From the NCBI GenBank assembly GCA_034664105.1, contig JAXDIH010000121.1, forward strand, positions 1 through 20,384: DNA of 20,384 nucleotides, written 5' to 3'. The notes under the pieces are model-generated. The model saw nothing but the letters and a program-made list of their open reading frames with translations. It was not told where the DNA came from and made no database searches. This stretch comes from JACVRW01 sp034664105 (GTDB lineage: Bacteria; Actinomycetota; Thermoleophilia; Solirubrobacterales; Thermoleophilaceae). Shown here one piece after another: positions 7,565 through 14,500 of the stretch (within the stretch, counting starts at the first letter, position 1; every line of letters begins with the position of its first letter). A program made the translations under genes and the position numbers.

Positions 7565-8884
7565 CTACAGCTCGAGCTGGTCGTCGTCCACAGCCTCCGC
7601 CGCGGCCGCGTCCGCCGGCCGTACCAGCGTGTCGATCTCCTGCAGGTGTGTCCGCACGCGGTCGGCCATCGCCTCGACCAGGCCATAGGCGCGCTCGATG
7701 TTGCCCTTCGCGCCCGTGAGCTGCTGCTTGACCCTGCGCTCGTCGGCCAGCGCGCCCAGCGCCCGCTCGACCGTGCTGCGCAGCGCGCCCGCGTCGATGC
7801 CGTCCGCGTCGTCGCGCTTCATCAGCACCCGAGCCCGCGCCAGCCGGTAGCCAAGCTCCAGCGCCAGCGTGCCGGAATCCGGGTCCATGGCCACCACCAG
7901 CTTGTCGCCGTTGTACTCGCGCAGCGGCTCGAGCTTGGCCGGCAGCTCCTCCTCCGTCGGCACCACCAGCACCGCGAAGTCGGCGGACCGCTCGGCCATC
8001 GCTTTGTCGAGCTCCGCCAGCGCGCCCGGCTTGGATAGCCGCCGGTCCTTGGCCTCCACGACGATGCGCCCGCGGGCGGGCCCGTTGCAGCCGTCGAGCG
8101 ACACCACGATGTCCCCCACCTTGCCGGTGGCCTCGCGCTGGTCGCCGACCGCCTCGGCGTCGTCGCCCTGGGCGAGCGCGATGCGGTCGACCGCCTCGAA
8201 CACGGCCTCCTCGAAGCTGCGGCCCTTCGCCGTGCCACGCTCGCGCTCGGCCTCGACCTCCTCGAGCTTGTCCTTCTCGTCGCGCAGCGCCTGGAGCTCC
8301 TTCTGCAGCTCTCCGAGCTTCGTCAGCAGCGCGCGCTGCGTGGCGTCCGAGCGGCTGGCCGCCTCGTTGATCGAGCGCACGGCCGCCGTCTTGAAGTCGG
8401 CCAGTGGATTGCGGTCGTCGGCTGTGGAGAACTGCCGCACGAGGTCCTCGCGCGACTTGGTCAGCGTCTCGGCCACCGCCTCGCGGACCCTGTTCTGCAC
8501 CGATATCGCGCTGCCGTCGCCGAAGCGACGCTCGAGCTCCTTCGCGAGCTGGCCGTCGTCCTCGTCGAACACCGCCTCGAACTGCGCCTCGAAGAACTCC
8601 GCGATCGTGCGCGCCTTGTCGGCGAACTGCACCTGGACGTCCTTGGAGGCCTTCTCGAACTCGGTCTTTACGAACTCCGCGTTGGCCGCGGCCTGCTCGC
8701 GGTCCAGCACGCGCGCGCCGATCTCGACGGCGTCGCGGACCACCTTGACCGGGTCGTCGCCGTTCTGCTCGCGCTCACGGACGAGCCGGACGGCGCACTC
8801 GTCCTCGACGACGAGGCCGTCCACCACCAAGCGGTCGGCGATCGTCCGGACATGCGGTTGTCTGAGGGGTGTGGCTGCTTCCAT
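7565..8884 (-). CDS. Coiled-coil protein with PD-(D/E)XK nuclease-like domain
   Basis: A 439-residue soluble protein. Residues 60-215 are highly charged and helical, with a strong coiled coil at about 185-220. A compact core follows: KGRSFE (220-225), GDIVV (257-261) and VVEAKD (275-280), the spacing and order expected for a PD-(D/E)XK fold with D258, E277 and K279 as the catalytic set. The C-terminal 80 residues are again helical and end in an acidic tail. The layout recalls RmuC (coiled coil plus PD-(D/E)XK), but I do not see a convincing RmuC match. ATG at 8884 is the likely start. It faces the lipoprotein gene tail to tail with a 21-bp gap. A role in DNA or RNA processing is inference from the fold. 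Confidence 0.75.
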   Translation of the reverse strand: MEAATPLRQPHVRTIADRLVVDGLVVEDECAVRLVREREQNGDDPVKVVRDAVEIGARVLDREQAAANAEFVKTEFEKASKDVQVQFADKARTIAEFFEAQFEAVFDEDDGQLAKELERRFGDGSAISVQNRVREAVAETLTKSREDLVRQFSTADDRNPLADFKTAAVRSINEAASRSDATQRALLTKLGELQKELQALRDEKDKLEEVEAERERGTAKGRSFEEAVFEAVDRIALAQGDDAEAVGDQREATGKVGDIVVSLDGCNGPARGRIVVEAKDRRLSKPGALAELDKAMAERSADFAVLVVPTEEELPAKLEPLREYNGDKLVVAMDPDSGTLALELGYRLARARVLMKRDDADGIDAGALRSTVERALGALADERRVKQQLTGAKGNIERAYGLVEAMADRVRTHLQEIDTLVRPADAAAAEAVDDDQLEL

Positions 8885-8929
8885 TGGAGTCTTGGACCCA
8901 CCGTAGGCCCAGCCCCCGACGGAACGGGA

Positions 8930-9652
8930 TCAGGCTTGCAGCCAGTCCCGCGGGAAGACCTTGGGCGTGCGCCCCGGATACCCCGGCGCGAGCCGACGCG
9001 CGTGGTCCAGCGCCGGGCGACCCTCGAGCATCGGGCCCAGGTCGTCGAGCGTCGCCAGCAGGGCCGTGGAAGTGGCGATCTGGTAGTCGGCGACGTTCGG
9101 CTCGGCGCCGCCGATGGCCCCGGTCCGAAGCAGGTCGTCGACGTGATCCAGCATGCCGGGCAGGGCGGCGAGGTCACGCCGGACGTTCGCGTCGGTCGCG
9201 CTGTTGGCGCGGGCGGCCGCTCGGATGACCGGCGCGCCGAGGCTGGCCGCTACCGGGACCGGGACGCCGAGCTTGGCGCCCTCGAGGTAGGAGGACAGCA
9301 TCGAGCGGTCGCGCCGCAGCGCGTTCCAGACGATCCGGCGCGGGACCGGCTGGTAGACGTCGTCGCCCCACTTCTCGGCGTCGGTCACGGCGGGATCGGC
9401 GGGCACCAGCGGCGAATCCGGTCGCAGCTCGTCGAGCGCGACGGCGATCGCCCGGGTGCCCTGGACTCGCTTGCCCTCGAGCCTGAGCGCCGGGACCGTG
9501 ATGCCGGGGAAGCGGAGTGCGCGCAGCACCCCGCGGTGGACCCACGCCACCAGGTCCACCCGGCGGTAGTCGATCCCCTTGTGACGCAGCATCAGCTCCG
9601 CCGCGAACGAGGGGTGCGAGCCGGGCACGCCGAAGAGGGTCGCCTTCTTCAC
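8930..9652 (-). CDS. Glutathione S-transferase-like protein
   Basis: A 240-residue protein with an N-terminal thioredoxin-like domain of GST type (KATLFGVPGSHPSFAAELML, then FPGITVPALRLEGKRVQG around the cis-Pro, then TRAIAVALDE) and an all-helical C-terminal half. The preferred start is GTG at 9652, which has AGGA eight bases upstream and begins directly at the first strand; upstream ATG codons at 9682 and 9715 are possible but would run into the TGCA palindrome. Actinobacteria mostly use mycothiol, so the thiol substrate is uncertain. It is divergent from the marR gene and shares its 53-bp promoter region, which suggests regulation by that MarR protein. Confidence 0.75.
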   Translation of the reverse strand: MKKATLFGVPGSHPSFAAELMLRHKGIDYRRVDLVAWVHRGVLRALRFPGITVPALRLEGKRVQGTRAIAVALDELRPDSPLVPADPAVTDAEKWGDDVYQPVPRRIVWNALRRDRSMLSSYLEGAKLGVPVPVAASLGAPVIRAAARANSATDANVRRDLAALPGMLDHVDDLLRTGAIGGAEPNVADYQIATSTALLATLDDLGPMLEGRPALDHARRLAPGYPGRTPKVFPRDWLQA

Positions 9653-9698
9653 CGCCGCGATCCTACCCGTTGGCGACTCCATGCGTGTGTGCAATACT

Positions 9699-9714
9699 TG
9701 CATGCATGCATGCA
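9699..9714. promoter_or_regulatory. (TGCA)4 perfect palindrome, candidate MarR operator
   Basis: Four tandem copies of TGCA form a perfect 16-bp palindrome spanning the start codon of marR and lying in the divergent promoter region toward the GST-like gene. MarR-family repressors commonly bind palindromes of this size in their own promoters, so this is a plausible autoregulatory site. No experimental consensus is available from the sequence. Confidence 0.45.
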
Positions 9715-10164
9715 TCTGTTGACACCGTCTCGACCGAAGCGGTCGCCACCGACCTCGGTGTCCTGATGAAGCATCTGCTGGTGTCCTCCAGCCGCGACCT
9801 CTTCGCCGCGGTCGAGCAGGCCGGCCTCACCTTCACCCAGGTCAAGTGCCTGCACATGCTCGGCGAGGCCGAGGGCGACGCGCTGCCGCTCAGCCGGCTG
9901 TCCGAGACGCTCGGGCTGTCGGGGCCGGCGATCAGCCGCGCCGTGGACGGCCTCGTCCAGCGCGGCGAGGTCAAGCGCACCGAGGACCCGCGCGACCGCC
10001 GTTCCAAGCTTCTGAAACTCAGCGCCCGCGGGCGACAGACCCTGGAGCGCTTCGCCGCGCTCAGGTTCGCCGGCGTGAAGCGCTTCGTAGAGGGGCTGAC
10101 CGACGAGGAGCGCACCGCGCTCGCCGCCGGCCTCAGCCCGATCGCAAGGAGACTCGACTCGTGA
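9706..10164 (+). CDS. MarR-family transcriptional regulator
   Basis: A 152-residue protein with the MarR winged helix: LTFTQVKCLHML (helix 2), LSRLSETLGLSGPAISRAVDGLVQRGEV (recognition helix) and the wing DPRDRRSKLLKLSARG. Length is normal for the family. The ATG at 9706 lies inside the TGCA palindrome with no Shine-Dalgarno upstream, so the message may be leaderless or nearly so; in-frame ATG codons further down would remove helix 1. Its stop overlaps the GTG start of a DHA2 exporter (GTGA), a common regulator-pump pair in which the ligand that releases MarR is exported by the pump. The inducer is unknown. Confidence 0.9.
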   Translation: MHASVDTVSTEAVATDLGVLMKHLLVSSSRDLFAAVEQAGLTFTQVKCLHMLGEAEGDALPLSRLSETLGLSGPAISRAVDGLVQRGEVKRTEDPRDRRSKLLKLSARGRQTLERFAALRFAGVKRFVEGLTDEERTALAAGLSPIARRLDS

Positions 10165-11723
10165 CCGACCGCATCCGGCTCAACGAGGGCAATCGCCGCT
10201 GGTGGACGCTGGCGGCGATGTGCTTCGCCCTCTTCATGATCATGCTCGACAACACGATCGTGAACGTGGCGCTGCCGTCCATCCAGGACGACCTTGACGT
10301 CTCGCTGTCGGGCCTCGAGTGGACCGTCAACATCTACACGCTCACGTTCGCCGTGCTGCTCGTGACCGGTGGACGCCTGGGCGACATCCTCGGCCGCCGC
10401 AAGATGTTCCTGTTCGGCGTCGTGGTGTTCGCGCTCTCCAGCGCGGCGATCGGCCTCGCTCCGGGCCAGGGCTGGCTGGTGGGCGGCCGGGCGCTCCAGG
10501 GCGCGGGCGCGGCGTTCATGATGCCCGCGACCCTCTCGATCATCACCGTCACCTTCCCGCCCGAGGAGCGCGGCAAGGCGATCGGCACGTGGGCCGGGGT
10601 GTCCGCGCTGGCGCTGGCCATCGGGCCGGTGGTGGGAGGCGCGCTCGCCGAGTACGTCTCCTGGCGCGCGATCTTCTTCCTCAACCTCCCCGTGGCCGTC
10701 GGCGCCGTGCTGGTGACGCTGTTCGCGACTCACGAGTCGCGCGACGAGACCAAGCGCCACACGATCGACTGGGCCGGCATCGTCACGTTCTCGACCGGCC
10801 TGACGGCGCTCGTGCTGGCACTCATCGAAGGCAACTCGTGGGGCTGGGGCTCGGCCCGGGTCGTGGCCCTGCTGGCAGTGGCCGTTGTCGGGCTGGTGGC
10901 CTTCGCCGTGATCGAGCCGCGCGCGCGCGAGCCGATGGTCGAGTTCTCGCTGTTCCGCTCGCGGACGTTCCTGGGAGCGAACTTCGTGGCGTTCATCGTC
11001 TCCTTCGCCATGCTGGCGATGTTCTTCTTCACCGCGCTCTACATGCAGAACATCCTCGGCTACTCGGCCGTCGAGGCCGGGGTGCGCTTCCTCCCCTCCA
11101 CGTTGATGATCGTCCTGATCGCGCCGCTCTCCGGAAGGCTGTCCGACCGGATCGGCCCGCGCCCGTTGATGGTCGGCGGGCTGTCGCTGACCGCGTTCGC
11201 GCTGTTCCTCCAGACACGCATCGACGTCGACACCGGCTACGGCCTGCTGCTGCCCGCGTTCATCCTGATGGGCATCGGCATGGCGCTGGTGATGTCGCCG
11301 ATGTCCACCGCGGCGATGAACGCCGTGGCTCCCGAGAAGGCCGGCGTGGGCTCGGGCATCCTCTCGATGAGCCGCATGGTGGGCGCGACCTTCGGCGTGG
11401 CGGCGATCGGCGCGCTGTTCCAGCACCTGGCCCGCAACGAGCTGGCCGACAAGCTGGCCGGCACCGGCGTGACCGCCTCGCAGCAGGACCAGCTCGTCCA
11501 CAGCCTCGGCGCGGGCAGCCAGGACGGATCGCTCCCGCCGCAGGTGGTGAACGCCGCGCACGACGCCTTCGTCCACGCGCTGGCGAGCGGCATGTGGCTC
11601 TCCGCCAGCGTGGCGGCGCTCGGAGCGATACTGGCCTTCCTGCTGATCTCCCCGAAGGTGGCCACGCAGCCCGGCCCGGCCCGGCGCCCGGAGGCGGCGG
11701 CCGAGGTCGCCACCCAGAGCTAG
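10161..11723 (+). CDS. DHA2-family (EmrB/QacA-like) MFS drug exporter
   Basis: A 520-residue membrane protein with about 14 TM segments. The DHA2 motif LDNTIVNVALPSI sits in TM1, motif A appears as GGRLGDILGRRK in the TM2-3 loop, and the antiporter motif C as GPVVGGALAEY in TM5. This family exports hydrophobic drugs or cations using the proton gradient. The GTG at 10161 overlaps the marR stop by four bases and has AAGGAG eight bases upstream, an unusually good ribosome site here, so it is firmly assigned. The last 25 residues are Pro/Ala-rich and probably cytoplasmic. Expression is likely set by the preceding MarR protein. Confidence 0.93.
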   Translation: MTDRIRLNEGNRRWWTLAAMCFALFMIMLDNTIVNVALPSIQDDLDVSLSGLEWTVNIYTLTFAVLLVTGGRLGDILGRRKMFLFGVVVFALSSAAIGLAPGQGWLVGGRALQGAGAAFMMPATLSIITVTFPPEERGKAIGTWAGVSALALAIGPVVGGALAEYVSWRAIFFLNLPVAVGAVLVTLFATHESRDETKRHTIDWAGIVTFSTGLTALVLALIEGNSWGWGSARVVALLAVAVVGLVAFAVIEPRAREPMVEFSLFRSRTFLGANFVAFIVSFAMLAMFFFTALYMQNILGYSAVEAGVRFLPSTLMIVLIAPLSGRLSDRIGPRPLMVGGLSLTAFALFLQTRIDVDTGYGLLLPAFILMGIGMALVMSPMSTAAMNAVAPEKAGVGSGILSMSRMVGATFGVAAIGALFQHLARNELADKLAGTGVTASQQDQLVHSLGAGSQDGSLPPQVVNAAHDAFVHALASGMWLSASVAALGAILAFLLISPKVATQPGPARRPEAAAEVATQS

Positions 11724-11808
11724 CGCAGGCCGCCGGTGACGCCGGCACGGCACCCGCGCCGGTAACCTGCGGACCTCTCGATGAGACCTCGGAGGGACTG
11801 ACTCGAAC
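11724..11808 (+). promoter_or_regulatory. Intergenic region ahead of ccr: weak hairpin, possible -10 and ribosome site
   Basis: The 85 bp between the exporter and ccr hold a GCCGG/CCGGC hairpin (11732-11746, five-base loop, no T tract), a TAACCT that fits TANNNT at 11763-11768, and GGAGG 13 bases before the ccr ATG. These suggest that ccr has its own promoter, but each signal is weak. Confidence 0.3.
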
Positions 11809-13065
11809 ATGGCCGTAGACGTAACGAAGGTGTCCGAACTTGACGTGGAGCCCGGCACGCTGCCGAAGACGATGGCCGCCTGGGTGATCCGCGAGGAGCG
11901 CTTGGGCGAGCCCAAGGACGCCTTCCAGCTCGAGGAGGTCGAGGTACCCGAGCCCGGCCCGCTCGAGGTGATCGTGCGGGTGATGGCCGCCGGCGTGAAC
12001 TACAACAACGTGTGGGCCGCGCTGGGCGAGCCGGTGTCGGTGATGCGCTACGGCGACCACCCCGAGTACGGCCACCACATCGGCGGCTCGGACGCCTCCG
12101 GCATCGTCTGGAAGGTGGGCCCCGGCGTCACGCGCTGGAAGCCGGGCGACGAGGTGGTCATCCATTGCAACATGGCCTCCTACGAGGACAAGGAGGTGCA
12201 CGGCCTGGATCCGCTGGCCGCGCCGAGCCAGATGATCTGGGGCTATGAGACGACCTGGGGTTCGTTCGCACAGTTCACAAAGGTCCAGGCGCAGCAACTT
12301 CTCCCCCGTCCCAAGAATCTGAGCTGGGACGAGGCGGCCTCCTACGGACTCGTCTACTTCACCGCCTACCGCATGCTGATCACCCAGTGCCAGCTCCAGG
12401 CCGGCCAGCGCGTGCTGATCTGGGGCGCCGCCGGCGGCCTGGGGGTGTTCGCCACTCAGATCTGCGCGCTCGCGGGCGCGCACGCGGTCGGGGTGGTGTC
12501 GAGCCCCGAGAAGGGCGAGCTGGTCAAGCAGCTGGGCGCGGTGGACTACATCGACCGCAACGAGTTCGCCGGCATGATGCGCAAGGGCGGCGAGACCCCC
12601 GAGCAGGAGAAGGAGCGCTTCGGCGTCTCGCGCGCGTTCTCCAAGCGCGTGAAGGAGATCCTCGGCGACCAGCCCGACATCGTGTTCGAGCACGTGGGCA
12701 AGGCGACCTTCCCCACGTCGGTCTTCACCGTCAAGCCGTTCGGCAAGGTCGTGATCTGCGCCGGCACCACGGGCTTCGACCTCGACTTCGACGTGCGCTA
12801 CCTGTGGATGCGCCAGAAGCAGATCCTCGGCTCGCACTTCGCGAACGCCTATGAGTGCCACATGGCCAACGAGCTGATCCAGGCCGGCGAGATCCGTCCG
12901 GTGCTGTGGCGTACATTCGGCTTCGATGGCGTACCGGAGGCACACCAGCTGATGCGTGAGAACAAGCACCTCGGCAAGATCGCGATCCTCGTGGGCGCGG
13001 ACGCCGAGGGTGAGGGCAGGACCGAGGAAGGGCCCGGCGCGATCCGGGCGGAGGTGGGCTCGTGA
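11809..13065 (+). CDS. ccr: Crotonyl-CoA carboxylase/reductase
   Basis: A 418-residue medium-chain dehydrogenase/reductase family enzyme. An N-terminal catalytic domain contains GVNYNNVWA (62-70) and YGHHIGGSDASGIVW; the nucleotide fold starts at LIWGAAGGLGVFATQ (203-217). GSHFAN (341-346) is characteristic of the carboxylating enoyl reductases; the His (H343) and the Asn in NYNN probably match the CO2-binding His and Asn described for Kitasatospora Ccr. The enzyme reduces and carboxylates crotonyl-CoA to ethylmalonyl-CoA with NADPH, the key step of the ethylmalonyl-CoA pathway for C2 assimilation and a source of extender units. The mutase gene for the next stage lies 1.4 kb downstream. The stop overlaps the next GTG (GTGA). 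Confidence 0.94.
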   Translation: MAVDVTKVSELDVEPGTLPKTMAAWVIREERLGEPKDAFQLEEVEVPEPGPLEVIVRVMAAGVNYNNVWAALGEPVSVMRYGDHPEYGHHIGGSDASGIVWKVGPGVTRWKPGDEVVIHCNMASYEDKEVHGLDPLAAPSQMIWGYETTWGSFAQFTKVQAQQLLPRPKNLSWDEAASYGLVYFTAYRMLITQCQLQAGQRVLIWGAAGGLGVFATQICALAGAHAVGVVSSPEKGELVKQLGAVDYIDRNEFAGMMRKGGETPEQEKERFGVSRAFSKRVKEILGDQPDIVFEHVGKATFPTSVFTVKPFGKVVICAGTTGFDLDFDVRYLWMRQKQILGSHFANAYECHMANELIQAGEIRPVLWRTFGFDGVPEAHQLMRENKHLGKIAILVGADAEGEGRTEEGPGAIRAEVGS

Positions 13066-13385
13066 TCCTCGTACACATCCCCTGGGTCGCCAACCCGTTC
13101 CGGGGCGACAAGTTCGCCGAGGGCTGGGCGCCGGCTGCCGAGATGGTGCTGGACTTCGGCGCGCTCTCGTGGGGCTTCTACCGCGCCGTCGACGGCCGGC
13201 TCGACTTCATCCAGGAGGCGATCTTCCCGTCGAAGGCGCACTTCGAGCGCTACTGGTACTCGGAGTCGCTCGCCGAGAAGCGCATCGAGCTGCAGGGCTA
13301 CTTCAACGTGCCGGTGCTACCCGAGTTCTACGAGGTGGTCGGCGAGGGCCACGCCCTCACCCTTGCTCCAATGGAGCCATCGTGA
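13062..13385 (+). CDS. Small unknown protein coupled to ccr
   Basis: A 107-residue protein whose GTG overlaps the ccr stop, so it is translated with Ccr. It is rich in aromatic residues (IPWVANPF, FGALSWGFYR, FERYWYSE, LQGYFNVP) and has the alternating strand/helix look of a dimeric alpha-beta barrel (ABM/EthD-like), with no signal peptide or membrane segment. No catalytic motif is recognised. Stable partnership with ccr would imply a role in the ethylmalonyl-CoA pathway, for example binding an acyl-CoA intermediate or assisting Ccr, but that is inference. Its 3' end overlaps the convergent clpS gene by 29 bp. Confidence 0.75.
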   Translation: MILVHIPWVANPFRGDKFAEGWAPAAEMVLDFGALSWGFYRAVDGRLDFIQEAIFPSKAHFERYWYSESLAEKRIELQGYFNVPVLPEFYEVVGEGHALTLAPMEPS

Positions 13386-13647
13386 GCCCGCGGCCGCTCA
13401 GCTGCTCCCAGTAGTGCTCGGCCAGCTCGCGGCCGCCTGACCAGACGAGCGCCCGGCCGCTGCTGTGGATCTGGGTCGCCAGCGCCATGCCCTTGTCGTA
13501 GCTCACGCCCGGCAGCACCGCCGAGAGCGCCGCCGCCACGCCCTCGAACGTGTTGTGGTCGTCGTTGAGGACGATCACGCGCCAGTGGCCGCCGAGGCCG
13601 GTCTCGTCCGGCCCGGCGACGCGCGGCTTCTCGATCGTCTCGGTCAT
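13357..13647 (-). CDS. clpS: ClpS, N-degron adaptor for the Clp protease
   Basis: A 96-residue protein with a flexible N-terminal tail followed by the ClpS core: VIVLNDDHNTFEGV (25-37), where the NDD residues grip the N-terminal amino group of substrates, and MALATQIHSSGRALVW (54-69) with the conserved His. ClpS delivers proteins with destabilising N-termini to ClpA or ClpC with ClpP. Its ATG overlaps the stop of the metallo-hydrolase gene (ATGA), indicating a two-gene operon. Its last 29 bp overlap the convergent partner gene of ccr. Confidence 0.95.
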   Translation of the reverse strand: MTETIEKPRVAGPDETGLGGHWRVIVLNDDHNTFEGVAAALSAVLPGVSYDKGMALATQIHSSGRALVWSGGRELAEHYWEQLSGRGLTMAPLEQG

Positions 13648-14474
13648 TCGGCCCGCTTGCGCCAGTAACGCGCGAGGCCCAGGTAGAGCTGATCGGGCGG
13701 CGCCGCCTGCTCGAACGCCTCGACGGTGGCCGGGTCGGTGGCGTCGCTGAGCTCCTGCTCGACGCGGGCGATGAAGCGCTCCTCCCCGACCAGGCGCGAC
13801 GAGTCCGCGGCCTCGAGCAGCGCCGAGCGGACCCGGTGGAGGTGGTCGGCCACGTCGGTCACCTGGCCGAAGTGGGTCAGGCAGAGCGAGTGCGGGTTCC
13901 AGGAGGCCACGGTGTGCAGCGAGTCGAGCCAGGCCTCCACGTCGATGTCCGGCGGCGGCGTGGGCGCGATCGTGTGCTCGTATGGCGGGATGCGCACGCC
14001 GGCGAGGTCGCCGACGTAGGCGTCGCCGGTGTCCTCGTTGAGGTAGGCCACGTGGTGCGACGCGTGTCCCGGCGTGTACGCCACGCGAAAGCCCTCGACG
14101 GTCTCGCCGCCGCTGAGCGGGTGCACCCGCTCCTCGGGCACGGGCGCCACCTCTCCCCACAGCTCCCACATGTCGTCGCCGTACAGGCGTCCCGCGCTCT
14201 GGAGCAGCTTGGACGGGTCCACGAGGTGCGGCGCGCCCACCTCGTGCACGTACACCTGCAGCTCGGGAAAGCGCCGGCACAGCACCCCGGCGGCGCCGGC
14301 GTGATCGAGGTGGATGTGGGTGAGCAGCAGGGCGCGCGGCTTGGTCCGACCAAGCTGCTCGAGCAGAGTCTCGACGCTGGAGGCGGGGCCCGGATCGATG
14401 ATCAGGCCGTCCACCTCGTACGCGCAGATGACCCGGTCTCGGCCCAGGTGCATGACGTCTATGGATCGGGACAA
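13644..14474 (-). CDS. MBL-fold metallo-hydrolase (glyoxalase II-like)
   Basis: A soluble protein of about 276 residues with the metallo-beta-lactamase signature THIHLDHAG (HxHxDH), then TPGHASHH, a bridging Asp in YVGDLAGV and a final His in CLTHFGQV, so the binuclear metal site is complete. A helical C-terminal extension follows. It probably hydrolyses a thioester or another ester; the substrate is unknown. The start is uncertain: TTG at 14474 gives an N-terminus (SRSIDVMHLG) that keeps the first strand; ATG at 14453 would trim it, and another TTG lies at 14492. The gene is translationally coupled to clpS and divergent from the mutase gene. Confidence 0.85.
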   Translation of the reverse strand: MSRSIDVMHLGRDRVICAYEVDGLIIDPGPASSVETLLEQLGRTKPRALLLTHIHLDHAGAAGVLCRRFPELQVYVHEVGAPHLVDPSKLLQSAGRLYGDDMWELWGEVAPVPEERVHPLSGGETVEGFRVAYTPGHASHHVAYLNEDTGDAYVGDLAGVRIPPYEHTIAPTPPPDIDVEAWLDSLHTVASWNPHSLCLTHFGQVTDVADHLHRVRSALLEAADSSRLVGEERFIARVEQELSDATDPATVEAFEQAAPPDQLYLGLARYWRKRAE

Positions 14475-14487
14475 AGCGACCCGACCA

Positions 14488-14500
14488 TACAATTCTCTGC
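14488..14500 (+). promoter_or_regulatory. -10 element suggesting a leaderless ecm transcript
   Basis: TACAAT at 14488-14493 ends seven bases before the GTG start of the mutase gene at 14501 and no Shine-Dalgarno sequence is present. In actinobacteria a TANNNT box at this distance typically gives a transcript that starts at the initiation codon. The -35 region is not clear. Confidence 0.5.

Noticed and set aside
9663..11915. A 750-codon minus-strand frame across marR and the exporter
   Set aside because: It shadows well-recognised MarR and MFS genes and its translation is a repetitive His/Arg/Glu mixture with no domain.
11260..12969. A 569-codon minus-strand frame across ccr
   Set aside because: It is complementary to the conserved Ccr coding sequence and has shadow-type composition.
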